A program made the position numbers and the translations under genes. The notes beneath the pieces were generated by a model. It saw nothing but the letters and a program-made list of their open reading frames with translations. It searched no databases and was not told the origin of the DNA. Shown here piece by piece: positions 11,710 to 23,478 of a stretch of 64,000 nucleotides of DNA. Location: positions 1,550,001 to 1,614,000 of the forward strand of contig JAMSLZ010000004.1 in assembly GCA_026027325.1 (NCBI GenBank), read 5' to 3'. The first letter of the stretch is position 1, and each line of letters opens with the position of its first letter. This DNA comes from Actinomucor elegans (lineage: Eukaryota; Mucoromycota; Mucoromycetes; Mucorales; Mucoraceae).

Positions 11710-12810
11710 CCTTTTGGTATATAGAATAAATCCCCGTAATAGTACTAAAACAACTGATGTAAAAGAAGGGTCTTATAAATATGATCTTTATATTTCCTAT
11801 TGCCCTTCATTCCTTACGACCTGTCCTTATATAGTCAGTATCTCTGAATGTATAATTTCCGTTGTAAAAAGTACCATACTGCCATATAAAAATAATAGTT
11901 GCTCTTACGATGATTAAATGTTCTGTAAGTAGCCTTAATCAAATTAATGATTCGTAGGCTTGAATAATGATGTGAGCGGGTTGCATTTTAAAAAACCAAT
12001 ATTTTAATTCTCGCTGCTTTGATCTCTACTAATGTACCTGTCAAAATTACTCGATGCAAATAATGTTTCTTACCTTCATATACTAAGCGTCTTATTTATT
12101 GTAATAAAGGCTATGCCCAAAAAAAAACCGATTAATGGGTTGCATTTGACAGTCACTGAGTCGATCTAGAGCAGTAGATTGTCTTATGGCATGAACTTTG
12201 ATGGCTACATTGCAACACAATCTAGTTATCAGTCCCAACCTATGTATAAACGAATGAAGACAAAATAAAACTCTATAATTTGAAGTGTCTGAAAGTTATT
12301 TCTTTCAAGTACAGTACTTTTCAACATACTTTCAGTGCTGTCAAAAAAAAAGTATCAGAAAGACATGCTATCGCTACAAGGGTTTCTCGATTTTCATCAA
12401 ATGCCAAGGGTTCAACTATTTCTTTTGGAAATAAACTTTAATGTTACTTTAGGTAGTAAGCTATTGATCGACACATGGAAACTAAATTAATAAAACTGAT
12501 CAAGACTTGATACAGTATATCAAATAGTGTAAATATTATCAGACATCATCTTTAATGTGTAGTGTTCTTGGGGATAAAAGATTGTCTTTTAGATTTTATT
12601 CAAATGTAATTAAAACCTGTATATTCTGTATACAACACAATTATAGTTGCATACTAGTTGATAGATTAAATCTACAGTATGAATTGAATACACTTTCAAA
12701 ATGCTGTCTTCAGGCTCCGCAAAAAAAGGCAACATCACATAATGTTGTCCTGGAATGAGGGGGTATATACACTGTACAGATTTTTCGGATATTGAGCATT
12801 TTTATCAATG

Positions 12811-12846
12811 ATTCCGATTTAATGTCGCATGTGATCATCATTGCAT
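12811..12846 (-). repeat. Dispersed repeat, copy 5
   Basis: Read on the minus strand it gives ATGATGATCACATGCGACAT, then TAAATCGGAAT, matching the core with one insertion. It is paired with the copy at 12945. Confidence 0.65.
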
Positions 12847-12944
12847 GTTTAAAATGAGCTACTGAATTTACTACAACTTTTATCTGATCAAAAGTGCTTG
12901 GAGTATTAACTATAGAATACAAGCATTTCGTATAATCTAGATTA

Positions 12945-12990
12945 GAGATTTCGATTCAGTATTGCATCTAACGATTACTAGCACAGGCTC
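12945..12990 (-). repeat. Dispersed repeat, copy 6
   Basis: On the minus strand it reads CTAGTAATCGTTAGATGCAA, then TACTGAATCGAAATC. It has the same orientation as copy 5, about 135 bp away. Confidence 0.65.
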
Positions 12991-14514
12991 AAAAAAATAC
13001 TCTTCTTGCTTGATGTTAGAATTACCATTTAATTCTAGCCCAATCAGTCATACTATATTCATATTAACATTTGGCCTGTAAATGCCGCATTTCATACACT
13101 TAGGTTTACTGAACAATAAAAATTCAACCGATCTTGGACGCCACGTCTGAAGTAGTAGTTCTTTATCCAAAACAAATTGTTGCATCTATCAGAGCATTTG
13201 TTAAACCGCAGTAAAATTAAATAGATTGCACCTGTCAATAAAATTTAACTGTAAATTATATATATTATATTGCGCATGACATCACGCCTTGAGTTTGCCA
13301 AGTGTGGAATGTTTTTTTTCTATGATGCATATGATTAGTAGTTGATGCAGACAATGAAACGCTCCATCTATTAGAAGTTGGAGAATACTCATATGGAATA
13401 TGTTTAAAGAGGAAAGCCTTAAAAACAAATTGTAAGGTAAACCTTCAAATGGGTTTAAACGATGGTAATTGGCTGGCGGCAATTAAACGTTGTTTTATTA
13501 TTATTATGATCTGATCATTTTTAGCTCAAATATTTCGATCTGCCTTAAAAAGTCAATGAACTTACAGCCCCACAATTTTTATACTTTGACCAAGTACCAT
13601 GCTTGTTTCAGATATATATATTTTATATAGAAAAAAGTTACACTATGAATGCCTTTTGGTCCTGATAAAGATGCGCTCTAAACTTTTAACTTAAACTTAG
13701 GTTTTGACGAACAATCAATTGCATATATTGATGCGAGTGTATATCACCTTTTATATTAAACAATAATGTCGATTGGAAAAAAAAAGTCCCAGGCCAATGT
13801 TAATTTAGATACAGTTTTCGCATTCATTATTTATAGAACTTGAATAGGCGACAATAGATAGGATGCATAAGAATCCCATTGATATCAACCTTTAATAATA
13901 GTATTCATGGTTATAAAAAACGAGATAATCAACCAATCAATGTGAAAGATAAAACTTTTTTTTTTTTTTTTTTTTAATTACACGCTGACACCTCGAGATA
14001 ATTATTTTGCATGCGCTGAGACTAGATAAACATTACTGCTGAGTTTTCTCGTATAGTTTGATCATAATTAATCACGCAATTACTGGGGTCACTTGAAACA
14101 ATATAGGTGTAGTTTCTAATGGATTATACGTCAAGATACATAATGTGTTGGGCGATGATATAGGATAATCGGTTAATGCGTTTCGTGGTTTAGTTGCCGA
14201 TGATGAAGAAAACGTGGAGCAGATCAATTTATTGATGTCCGCAGCGAGTTTTTTTTTTTTTTTGCCTGCTGAAATGTCTAGTCAATTTATCAATGATAAC
14301 AACCCTGTTTAGACCGAGAAAGGTTAAAATCAACGATGAAAAGGCTTAATTGGTGATCTTTGTTTGATCCAAATACTTTTGGTAGATCTTTTCTGAGATC
14401 TAATTGGTCTTGTCGCCTGCACAAAATGGATAGAGAAGTGGGTCACACATCCTTTTTTCTTTTTTTCTTCTTTTCTCTCTCCAATTCTTAGTACAAACTA
14501 GAGTAATATATATA

Positions 14515-15696
14515 ATGGAAAAGATCTTGAATCAAACGGCAGATAAAAGCAGTAGCCATAGTAATGCATCTACGGCCAGTACGATTGTAGGCGTTCATTA
14601 TCAAGTGGGCAAAAAACTAGGCGAAGGCAGTTTTGGTGTTATTTATGAAGGTCTTAACCTTTTGAATAACCAATCTGTTGCTATCAAGTTTGAACCTAGA
14701 AAATCTGAAGTACCTCAACTAAGAGACGAATACAGAACTTACAAAATATTAGCTGGCACTTGTAAGTTTTCATTGTGTTATAATAAAACAGCCATTCTTA
14801 TTGTGTTTTTTTTAGCCGGTGTACCGAGTGCTTATTACTTTGGTCACGAAGGACTCCATAATGTTCTTGTCATTGATTTGCTGGGTCCCAGTCTTGAAGA
14901 TCTGTTTGACATGTGTAATCGAAAACTGACTATTAAGACGGTCGCTATGGTCGCCAAGCAAATGGTAACGATATTCTTGAAATCAACCTTTTCTATGTAT
15001 TAATTCTTTTGTTAGATTTCTCGCGTACAAAGTGTCCATGAGAGAAACTTGATTTACAGAGATATCAAGCCTGACAATTTCTTGATCGGGCGACCGGGAA
15101 CAAAATACGCTAATATGGTGTTTTTGGTTGATTATGGTATGGCAAAGCTCTACCGCGACCCAAAGACGAAGAAACATATTCCTTATAGGGAGCGTAGGAG
15201 TTTGTCAGGAACTGCACGTTACATGAGTATCAATACTCATTTAGGAAGAGGTATAGACCCTCCTATTCTTTGTTACAGTCTAACTCAACTCCTACCATGC
15301 TTCTTTAGAACAATCAAGACGTGATGACTTGGAAGCCTTAGGACACGTCTTTATGTACTTTTTAAGAGGCTCCTTACCATGGCAAGGATTGAAAGCTGCA
15401 ACCAACAAGCAAAAATACGAAAAGATTGGAGAAAAGAAACAAACAACAGCTGTTAAAGATCTATGTGGAGCCTTTCCTGGTAATTATACATAATAGTATA
15501 CTCGTTCTATGTGTAACTCATTTAATTATATAGAGGAATTCGGCATCTACTTGCAATACGTTAGAAAGCTTGGTTTCGAAGAGACTCCAGACTATGATTT
15601 CTTACGCGAACTATTCGATAAAGTTCTAGAAAGACAAGGTGAACACGATGATAGTCTCTATGACTGGGTTTTACTAAACGAAGGCAAAGGCTGGGA

Positions 15697-15734
<38 letters not shown>

Positions 15735-16067
15735 ACCGCAAATAGAGATACACATGTACATAGGAGACTTACCTTTTCTTTATTATAGAACCGCTTTAAA
15801 CAATTAAAAGAAGCTCGTGCTAGAAGATCAGGTAACCATCAATCGCAACCAACGAATAAGCAAAGTAAAAGAGCAAGAACACCAGCTCAACAGCAGCAAC
15901 AACAACAGCAAGACCGTAAATCACCTACAAATAACATGCCGAATGTGCCTGGTTATGTTCCCCTCAATAATGACCCTTCAAAACCTACCAGACAAAAGAA
16001 GGAAAAGCACGGTGTTTGGAAGAACATTGTTGGCTTTATAACTTGTACTGGTGGTCAGCATGATTAG
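14515..16067 (+). CDS. Casein kinase I, Yck/CK1-gamma type
   Basis: Serine/threonine kinase of the casein kinase I family. Six exons: 14515-14761, 14816-14964, 15016-15250, 15309-15479, 15534-15697 and 15789-16067, 414 residues. Visible motifs are the Gly-rich loop [23 protein letters not shown] (ATP-binding Lys), the catalytic [12 protein letters not shown], the activation segment [13 protein letters not shown], and the CK1 hallmark [16 protein letters not shown] in place of APE. GEKKQTT before the helical lobe is typical of Yck and CK1-gamma. The tail is Gln-rich and basic (RQKKEKHG) and ends [10 protein letters not shown]. It has one Cys, not the terminal Cys-Cys palmitoylated in yeast Yck1/2, so membrane anchoring may differ. 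The intron 15698-15788 carries a 33-base A run. The family is certain; the subfamily is likely. Confidence 0.95.
15700..15732 (+). repeat. A33 homopolymer inside a casein kinase I intron
   Basis: Thirty-three consecutive A residues begin two bases after the GT of the last intron of the casein kinase I gene. The run makes up over a third of the intron. Confidence 0.9.
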
Positions 16068-16233
16068 AATCTTTTTTTTTTTTTACTATTACTACTACAA
16101 ATACCCCTATACGTTTCCTTATTTTTTTTCCTTTTCTCTTATTATACAAATCATCATTATATAAAGCATTTATTCGAGTTCTCTGTTCTTTGCGCGTATC
16201 ATGACAGTTTTTTGTTGCGTTTATTTGTTTAAT

Positions 16234-16715
16234 TTACATGTACTTTTCTAAAAAGTTATTCAAAGGGCCTTGTTGTAACTGAGTCCACATGGACAAGCCT
16301 CTACGTTGAACCCATCTACCGTTCAGCTTCTTTGCGTTCTTGGCATTGTTTCTCGTTCTTTGTCCACGCACAGGTAAACTCATGGCATGTCTTCTACCGA
16401 TATAGTTGTTGATATTACGATGATGCATAACTTGTTCTCTGACTTGTCTCTTTAAATCTGTTTCAATCGTCATACTGGCCAAGGTGTTTGTTAATTCGTT
16501 GACTTGGACTTCGCTTAATTCGACAACTTTCAATGTAGGTGGAATGGCGAGTTTTTGACATAACTTTTGTGCTGTTGGTTCACCAATACCGTAAAAGTAT
16601 TGAAGTGCTGTGCTATTTGTAAGGAATTAAAAATTTTGAATAATTCGCTCGAATGAACATGTATATACCTGACGAGCTTTCTGTCGGGTAAATTGACACC
16701 AAGTAAATGCAACAT
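16234..16715 (-). CDS. SWS2: Mitochondrial small-subunit ribosomal protein uS13m
   Basis: Protein S13 of the mitochondrial small ribosomal subunit, located in the head at the subunit interface. Two exons: 16715-16669 and 16612-16234, 141 residues. The start MLHLLGVNLPDRKLV and the helix-turn-helix region YGIGEPTAQKLC are typical of S13, as is the basic C-terminal RGQRTRNNAKNAKK. The intermediate HRNINNYIGRRHAMSLPVRG is the conserved rRNA-binding segment. The short length and lack of cytosolic S18-type features point to the mitochondrial form. There is no obvious cleavable presequence. The gene converges on casein kinase I with 166 bp between stops. Confidence 0.92.
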
Positions 16716-19258
16716 TATATATAATTATGGACAATACAAGACTGAAAACAAGGAACGTATTGTAAGAGAGTCTTCTTTTTCGTACCCCAGTTCATGATTG
16801 CACATCCTTGCTAAGCCGCTGACAGTCCATCTGCAGGTAATATTCAATGAAAACGAGTCATACTCAAAGGGCCTGAGGCCTAATTCGCCAGCTTATGAAA
16901 CTTGGCCAGCCTTTTTTTTTTTTCTTGATTCTGACAGACACAAAGTAGTCTAAAATCAATCGTAAAACCTGTTGTGATATGTATTCTTCCTAACAGGTTA
17001 CGGCATGAATATCCCTGTCCGACTATCATCTTCAGGGACTGTACATGACATATCTGAAGGTAGCACAGGCTCGATAGTACAGTTATTTTGAACATCTATT
17101 TGCTTAAAGTGATCCGTGAATAATAATATATATAAAAAGACATTGATTCATCAAAAGCTTTTTAATAGTGCTTATACATATGTCATTTGCGTATTAAATT
17201 ATATAACAATCGTTGTATATTTCCTTTAAAATTTTGGGTATATACTTTGATTTACATGATCTGCCATGTTTTCTTTTATAAAACAATAATGCTAGTACAA
17301 AAAGCAAAAAATGAAGTTGGGCTATGATTATGCTTCTAAAATGCTTTGTATACTATCATAAAAATGATACAAGGTAAACCTTTACTAGTAATAAATGCTA
17401 AGCTATTCCATTTTTATTTGCTACCTCTCGAGACAAAATTTTAAGTAATTTTGATCCAATTTTTGAATAAATAAATTGATGACACACAACTGGTCTATCT
17501 ACAAAGCATACGCATAGTTGTATTGTGTATTATATGGTGTAAAGAAAGCTAATTATGGCTAAAAATCTATGGACTTTTATATAACGAGAAAGTAGTGCTT
17601 CCAATTTTTTGAACTATGGCAATAATCTGCATTGCCTTGGAGCTAAACATCAATGATATACGTTACGAACTAATTACACAAGCCTCTGAAACACCATGTT
17701 GGGTTTTGACAAAATATCGCATTGAAAGTTGGATCTAAAGGATAATATAACTTTTTTTCAATTGCATATCTAAAACAAACAACTGCATTCACGATGATCT
17801 TTGTTGAACTGAGTACATCAAGCATAATATTAGATCCAGAGACTATTGTCCGGCCTGAATCCTTCAAGCATATCTATAAAATTGTTTCACATTAATAAAC
17901 AAATCGCTAATGATTGTTAGTATACACACACTTTTTTTAGGGGAGATTTTTATCGTTTAAACGACGCGAGTTTAGACGCGATTTCCCATTAGATAAATTT
18001 CAGTCGATATTTAAGCATATGTAACAATATTTGCACCAATTGATGTGTAATAGGCAAGTTATCACTCTATTGTTCAAAGCAAATCTCAGTTAATGACCTT
18101 AGAATTTCACAGATCAATAAAGTTATTTGTATGGTTGGCGTTGTTACATCATCATTTTAGCTGGCTCTTTCTGACCAATAAATGTTCGCGTGAATGGTGC
18201 TGTTGTATATTTATTCATGCGAAAGCGCGCCTCTTTATTATCTCTCTACTTTGTTCATTACTGTATACCCGTTTATACCGTTTGAGTGACGCATTTTATT
18301 CTTCAATAACTCGACTGTTGCCTTTTGGACATTTAAGATGCTAGTTGAAAGTAATTTTTTTTTCAATTAAAATAAATTGGAGAGCATTTGCGCAGGATTT
18401 GATATGCTGCGAGAGTGTCTTATAAGGCTGTGGTGCAAATGTGTCATGGCTGCAGTTCCCGTTCTCGATTTACTTGAGCGTATGATTCACTTGTTGAGCT
18501 TTAACGCCGCACATGCAGCATTTTATTATACATGTTTGCATTGGAAAAACACTACATTCACAAGTGAAATACCATATTCCCCTTTTGGAGTATTTCTTTT
18601 TGGCTAGCTACTGGTGCAAGAAATCCCCCTTCTTAACTCTCTAGTTGTTCAAATATGCCTTTTCGGTATATTTGCAATATGGAAGAGTTCATAAACCTCC
18701 TATATTTCTTGTGTCTGGTGCTCGTTTTAACAAGATTCAGAGCTGTGCCCCGTCGTGATCTGTGATGGTCTTGATTTAACCCTCAACGCGTTTTCTTTTT
18801 TAAACTTGTCGGGAGTGCCATTCTAGCTCCCACATCTCCTTATATAAATAAATATAAAAATGGTATGTATGTGCGATGCAGTACTCAATATGAGTGCCTT
18901 TATGATAATTCAGATCTATAACTGCTAATACAATTTTATTTTGCTATTTGGAGATTTTTATTTTATTTTATGCATCTATTGTTATTGAACCGAAAGGATA
19001 TGACAAGCACGGGTTGTCGAAAAGTATAACCGAGTATTAAAGTTTAAGTGGGCCCTTATTAGTACAAAAAAAAAATCTTGTTCTCCAGAATAAAAGTTAG
19101 GTTAATTTAATGTCATGCCCAAAGAGTGATGCAGGTTCATAATAAACCACTATACCTACATATTGAAATCGCCATCAGACTAAAATATAAGAAATACGTT
19201 GTATTCAAACATGGATTATATACTACATGCAATTCCATACAAATTAGATCTTTCGATC

Positions 19259-19300
19259 GATCCCGATCAAAAATCGCATCTAATACAAGAGCATGTTCAA
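19259..19300 (-). repeat. Dispersed repeat, copy 7
   Basis: On the minus strand it reads GAACATGCTCTTGTATTAGA, then TGCGATTTTTGATCGGGAT. It keeps the ATGCGA and GATCGGGAT parts of the family. Confidence 0.65.
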
Positions 19301-20564
19301 AAAAGTTACTGTGATAAATACAATCATTATTTTGTTTAAATACAACGAGTGTATCGTACAAAAATGGCCAGGAGTAGATCACATGTATTTCAAAGAAACT
19401 AGATTATTAATCTATATAGATTTTTCAAAAGATCCTGGTTAAAAATTGAATCAAATTAATATATGAGTGTACTGAAAACGAGCTGCATTTATTTATATAC
19501 AGAGCCTTCAGTCGTAAGTTGACAGTGTGTATGCTTCAAATTTTTTCTTTTTGAAATCGCAATATAGCATGTGTATTCTTTTTACATGCTAAATGTGTAA
19601 ATGATGAATAGAACATGGCATTCAGATATAGTAAAGTTTTCATTGGCAGCTGTCATTGCACAAATAACAACGTTAACAACTTGATTATTTGGAATACAGA
19701 TCTGACTTAAAATACGGGCCAACTTTGAAAACTTATAGAATGTTTTTCTTTTCACAGTACATAAGATTTTATCTCTAAGAATTTCGCGGCAATATTACAA
19801 AACATGCTATAAGCGCCAGTGGTATGTTTTATTTGAACGAGTCAAATATTGGTCATGTGCCCTACTTCAATTTATTGTAATTTCTTTTTGTAAGGAAGTA
19901 AACTCCGGTTTTACTGCACGTCCTCAGAATAGACCTATTTAAACTACGAGATCTACTGCTTACAAATTCCTGAATCATACTTTTTTCGATTTGTCATTAT
20001 TTAATTACTAGAGAAAATACTTTGGAATAGCAATACCATTTGAATATCTATCTATGCAATAAACCCTTTGTAGAAACAACATGTAATCTAGGTTGAATTG
20101 GCTAAGAAAACAGTGACCCTCTCGAATATGAATTTTATTCAAATGTAGCTTCTCTGCTACAATACGCTTGATATACAACGGTTACCGAGATTGTGGAAAG
20201 TTTTATTACACACAGCTTTACAACAGCCAAAGGATCAGCTTACTTACACAGTGCTCCTGTTTCTTGTCAGTTTAGTCAAACGAAAGATCAAGAGCTGGAA
20301 ATCAAAAAGGTCCAGATTATCGAAAGCTTTATAAGACTAACCCCACAGATGGCTATGTGAGTACTAGGAAACAAAATTCATTGATCTACCCTATCACAAC
20401 AATTGGTCAAATCAGAGTCCGCCAGGAAACCATAAGCAGAGTGTCAGCTATTACAAATTGTCTGAGTGAAATGACAAGTTCTCTCCAAATATAGGTTTTT
20501 GTGGACCATGCGCCCAAATTCGATTACCAAACATTAGTAACGTATTGTGCTACTTTCAAAATCA

Positions 20565-20570
20565 TATAAA
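20565..20570 (+). promoter_or_regulatory. TATA box of the secreted hydrolase gene
   Basis: TATAAA lies 57 bp upstream of the start at 20627. The spacing to the ATG fits a short fungal leader. Confidence 0.5.
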
Positions 20571-20626
20571 TGTAGATCCATGTTTCGACAATTTCGTTAT
20601 TCAAATCAAAAACTACTTTTATAATA

Positions 20627-21378
20627 ATGCGTTTCTCCATTTCTGCTACTCTTATTGCTGTTGCCGCTTTGGCTTCTTCCGTTTCTGCTGACGTCTATAA
20701 CCGTCTTAGTTTGAACAATACCGCCTTTTTGTTCGTCGATCACCAAACTGGTCTTTTCAACCTTGTTCAAGACCAGAACCCTGATTCATTCTACACCAAC
20801 GTAATGGGCCTTGCTGAAACTGCCAAGTACTTCAACGCTTCTACCATTCTTACTACCTCCCGTGAAGATGGCCCTAATGGTCCTTTACTTCCTGAACTCA
20901 AGAATTTGTAAGCTTCAGTATATTATGATACGTATTCTATCCTAACTCTTCTTTTAATCAAAGGTTCCCTAATGCTGCTCATATTGCTCGCCCTGGAGAG
21001 ATCAATGCTTGGGACAACGCTGAATTCGTTGAGGCCATTAGAGCTACTGGCAAGAAACAATTGGTTATTTCCGGTATTGTCACTGATGTCTGTGTCGCTT
21101 TTGTTGCACTCTCTGCCAAGAAGGCTGGTTTCGATGTCTTTGTTGTAACTGATGCTTCTGGTACTTTCTCTGAACCCGTACGTGATGCTGCTTTATTGAG
21201 AATGCAATTGGGCGGTGTTCAACTCACAAACTGGTTTGCTATTGCTTGTGAATTGGCTCGTGATTGGCGTATGGATATGGCTGGTTTGGCTTCTTTGTTC
21301 GCCAAGCGTATCCATAGCTATGCTCATGTTATGGCTTCTTACAATGGTGCTCAAGCCGCTCTCAAAGCTGCTCAATAA
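20627..21378 (+). CDS. Secreted YcaC-type isochorismatase-fold hydrolase
   Basis: Cysteine hydrolase of the isochorismatase superfamily, YcaC branch, whose bacterial members are uncharacterised amide or hydroxamate-type hydrolases. Two exons: 20627-20907 and 20964-21378, 231 residues. After an N-terminal signal peptide (MRFSISATLIAVAALASSVS, then A) come FLFVDHQTGL with the catalytic Asp, an IARPGEINAWDN segment, and SGIVTDVCVAF with the nucleophilic Cys. VFVVTDASGTF and WFAIACELARDWR are characteristic of YcaC. The mature part is about 210 residues, as in bacterial homologues, which lack a signal peptide. A bacterial origin is plausible but unproven; the intron and local codon use look native. 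The substrate is unknown. Confidence 0.9.
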
Positions 21379-22373
21379 GAAGCTTCATCACCATGATAAA
21401 ACATTGTACTTGTAGAACTCCATCATCATTATTCTTTTTAATAAAGTTAAATAAACAATAATTCCAAAGAGATATTACTTCAACTTTATCATTCAGAGGA
21501 ACATCAAGCGCTGAAACGTTCTGAATTGTAATTTAATAAAAGGGTGCATTTAAATGATGAAGTTAAGTGCCAAATAATTTTGTTATTGTATGTAAAGGGG
21601 GTTTGGCCAACTCTGTCTATATATTACAGTTTGAACCGCCCTAGATACGCAAGAAAAAAAAACCCCCCAGCCAAAGTATTAAGTTAAGTCTAATGCATTC
21701 TGTTCATTATTTATGATTCCATGATCTTGAGGATTTTTAAGTTAGATATTTGGTGGCTTCAACAAGAGGATATAGCAACCTCAGCAATAGTATGAGTGAA
21801 TATATACACGCTTTCTGGTTTACGGATTACGACAAGTTTGTTTGCCCAAAAGGCTAACCAAATTTTAGGCATTGGTTGTTTCAGTGGTTCCGGTACTCTA
21901 ATTCTCTCTTTTATCCACAAGAGTTTCAGAGTAAAACTTGAAGTAATGGTTGGCATGTGCATCTTGTTTATAAAATGTGAAAGGGCTTGATTCCCTTGCT
22001 TTATCTACTCGCTGGAATCCGTTACCAAATATGCATGCACAATCTAGTCCATAATATATATTCGGGTTCTCTTGGTATTCATATATGGATTTGTTTGTTG
22101 TCCTCGAGATGCTCACTCATAGATGTCGTTATTTGCATGCAGTATATTGTTTGTTTATTTACTTTTTTACATGGTCAATAAAGCTATTAGCTTCAAGTGT
22201 AATAGCATAAACAAGTATCCATAAAGGAACGAGTAAATTTTCATACATCTGTATTTGACGTGTATGGTATACTTTTCTTGACTGATGGTTTGAAATTTAT
22301 AAAATTTTCGGTCCAAGGGCATTAGAACTAAATCAGTATTTTATATATTGGATATAGATAACAACCTATTAAG

Positions 22374-22412
22374 CGCTTGAGCTACTAACTAGATGCGGCG
22401 TTTGACCAGGAA
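22374..22412 (+). repeat. Dispersed repeat, copy 8
   Basis: Contains GCTACTAACT followed by AGATGCGGCGTTTGACCAGG, one of the close matches to the core. It is about 170 bp before copy 9, in the same orientation. Confidence 0.75.
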
Positions 22413-22543
22413 AGGTAGAAAAGAAGAGTAATTACTGTTTTACGAAATAAATCAACGAATAGAGGTGATAAATTCACATAAACGAAAAAAGCACCTGAAG
22501 CACATAAAGTATTGCTGTCAAAACATAGGGCTTGAGAGATGGA

Positions 22544-22600
22544 GCAGTTCATTCTGAGCATGGACAACTAATCAGATGCGACATTTGATTGGGATTAACA
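22544..22600 (+). repeat. Dispersed repeat, copy 9
   Basis: The most complete copy: CAGTTCATTCTGAGCATGGA, then CAACTAATCAGATGCGACAT, then TTGATTGGGATTAAC. It is a good reference for defining the family. Confidence 0.85.
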
Positions 22601-23188
22601 AAGATCGCTTATAAACGCTACATTAAACTTTTAACGAAAAGGTACTAGCTAGCGCATATATGAAAAAAAGGAGAGGAAAGGCATGGAAACGATAAACATT
22701 CAAGTCTGTTTCACTCTACAAGTAAATAATGTATGCGTAATGACTTTTGTTAAGGATACAATCCAGGCAATAAGTATATACTCCTCATTTGACGAGAACA
22801 ATAGTACACATGATGATTTCGGCCATATGTTAACCTAATTGACAGGTTACACAAAACACTGAATAATAAAAAAAGACGCATGAAAAGATATTGAACCCTA
22901 TCAATGTAAAGCTGTAATAAATGAACGCGAGATTACTATGGCTATAATAGTAACAGAACCAGATAGTTGTAGACTAAATCCTTCCCTCTTGTAATAATTG
23001 TACTAATAGTGATATATCTTTGTATCGCTTGCTTGATAGTATAAAGATATTATAAAGGCAACTTGTACAATAAAGAAATAATTTTTGGCTTTTGAACTAT
23101 ACGCTTCTGATTTATATTGCATTATTGTCACATTAAGCTTGTCAAACAAAGTAGGGCATGAATCAAATACTTAATACAGGAAATGGTT

Positions 23189-23222
23189 GATTTCGATCAA
23201 ATGTCGTAGCTGATTAACGCTT
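23189..23222 (-). repeat. Dispersed repeat, copy 10
   Basis: On the minus strand it reads GTTAATCAGCTACGACATTT, then GATCGAAATC. It has lost the left part of the unit. Confidence 0.55.
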
Positions 23223-23478
23223 CATACTTATATTAAACCACTGCATCTATTTAATGTTTTGATTTGTTTCAAATACTCATGTTGTATCAAAGATCTGGTT
23301 TATATTAGTATAACATTTATAAAGGATGGACGTTTCTGGCAAGCCACCTTTCTGTCGGAGTTTATTTATTCTATGAACTGGTGCAGGAATGCAGTCACAC
23401 CGAAAACGATATTCAAAAAAAAAAAAAAATTGAAAGGAACCTCTCGACTTTTTTTCGACACATTATAGAATAAACCCA

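Larger units (their letters stand above)
11710..14514. other. Intergenic region with repeat copies
   Basis: Divergent spacer between the multicopper oxidase and casein kinase I genes. The oxidase start is preceded on the minus strand by a TATA-like TTTATAAGA at 11771-11779. Two minus-strand copies of the dispersed repeat lie at 12811-12846 and 12945-12990. A T18 run is near 13957-13975 and a T15 run near 14250. A C/T-rich leader at 14450-14490 precedes the kinase start. The short reading frames (12555-12922, 13282-13482) have no recognisable family. Confidence 0.6.
16716..20626. other. Intergenic region, about 3.9 kb, no intact gene
   Basis: Spacer between uS13m and the hydrolase gene, both transcribed outward from it. 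One clear minus-strand copy of the dispersed repeat is at 19259-19300, and a much weaker match lies at about 19097-19145. The frames at 17670-17867, 18093-18607 and 19126-19382 show no family. A plus-strand stretch at 20276-20494 stays open for 72 codons without an ATG. A TATA box sits at 20565, ahead of the hydrolase. Confidence 0.55.
21379..23478. other. Intergenic region with three repeat copies
   Basis: Tandem spacer between the hydrolase and BUD23. It holds a direct pair of the dispersed repeat at 22374-22412 and 22544-22600 and an opposite-strand copy at 23189-23222. An A8 run followed by C6 lies near 21655. No coding frame is recognisable. Confidence 0.6.

Noticed and set aside
18093..18607. 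Two plus-strand frames of 83 and 76 codons
   Set aside because: Composition dominated by Leu, Phe and Cys, no motif, and no supporting splice or promoter signals.
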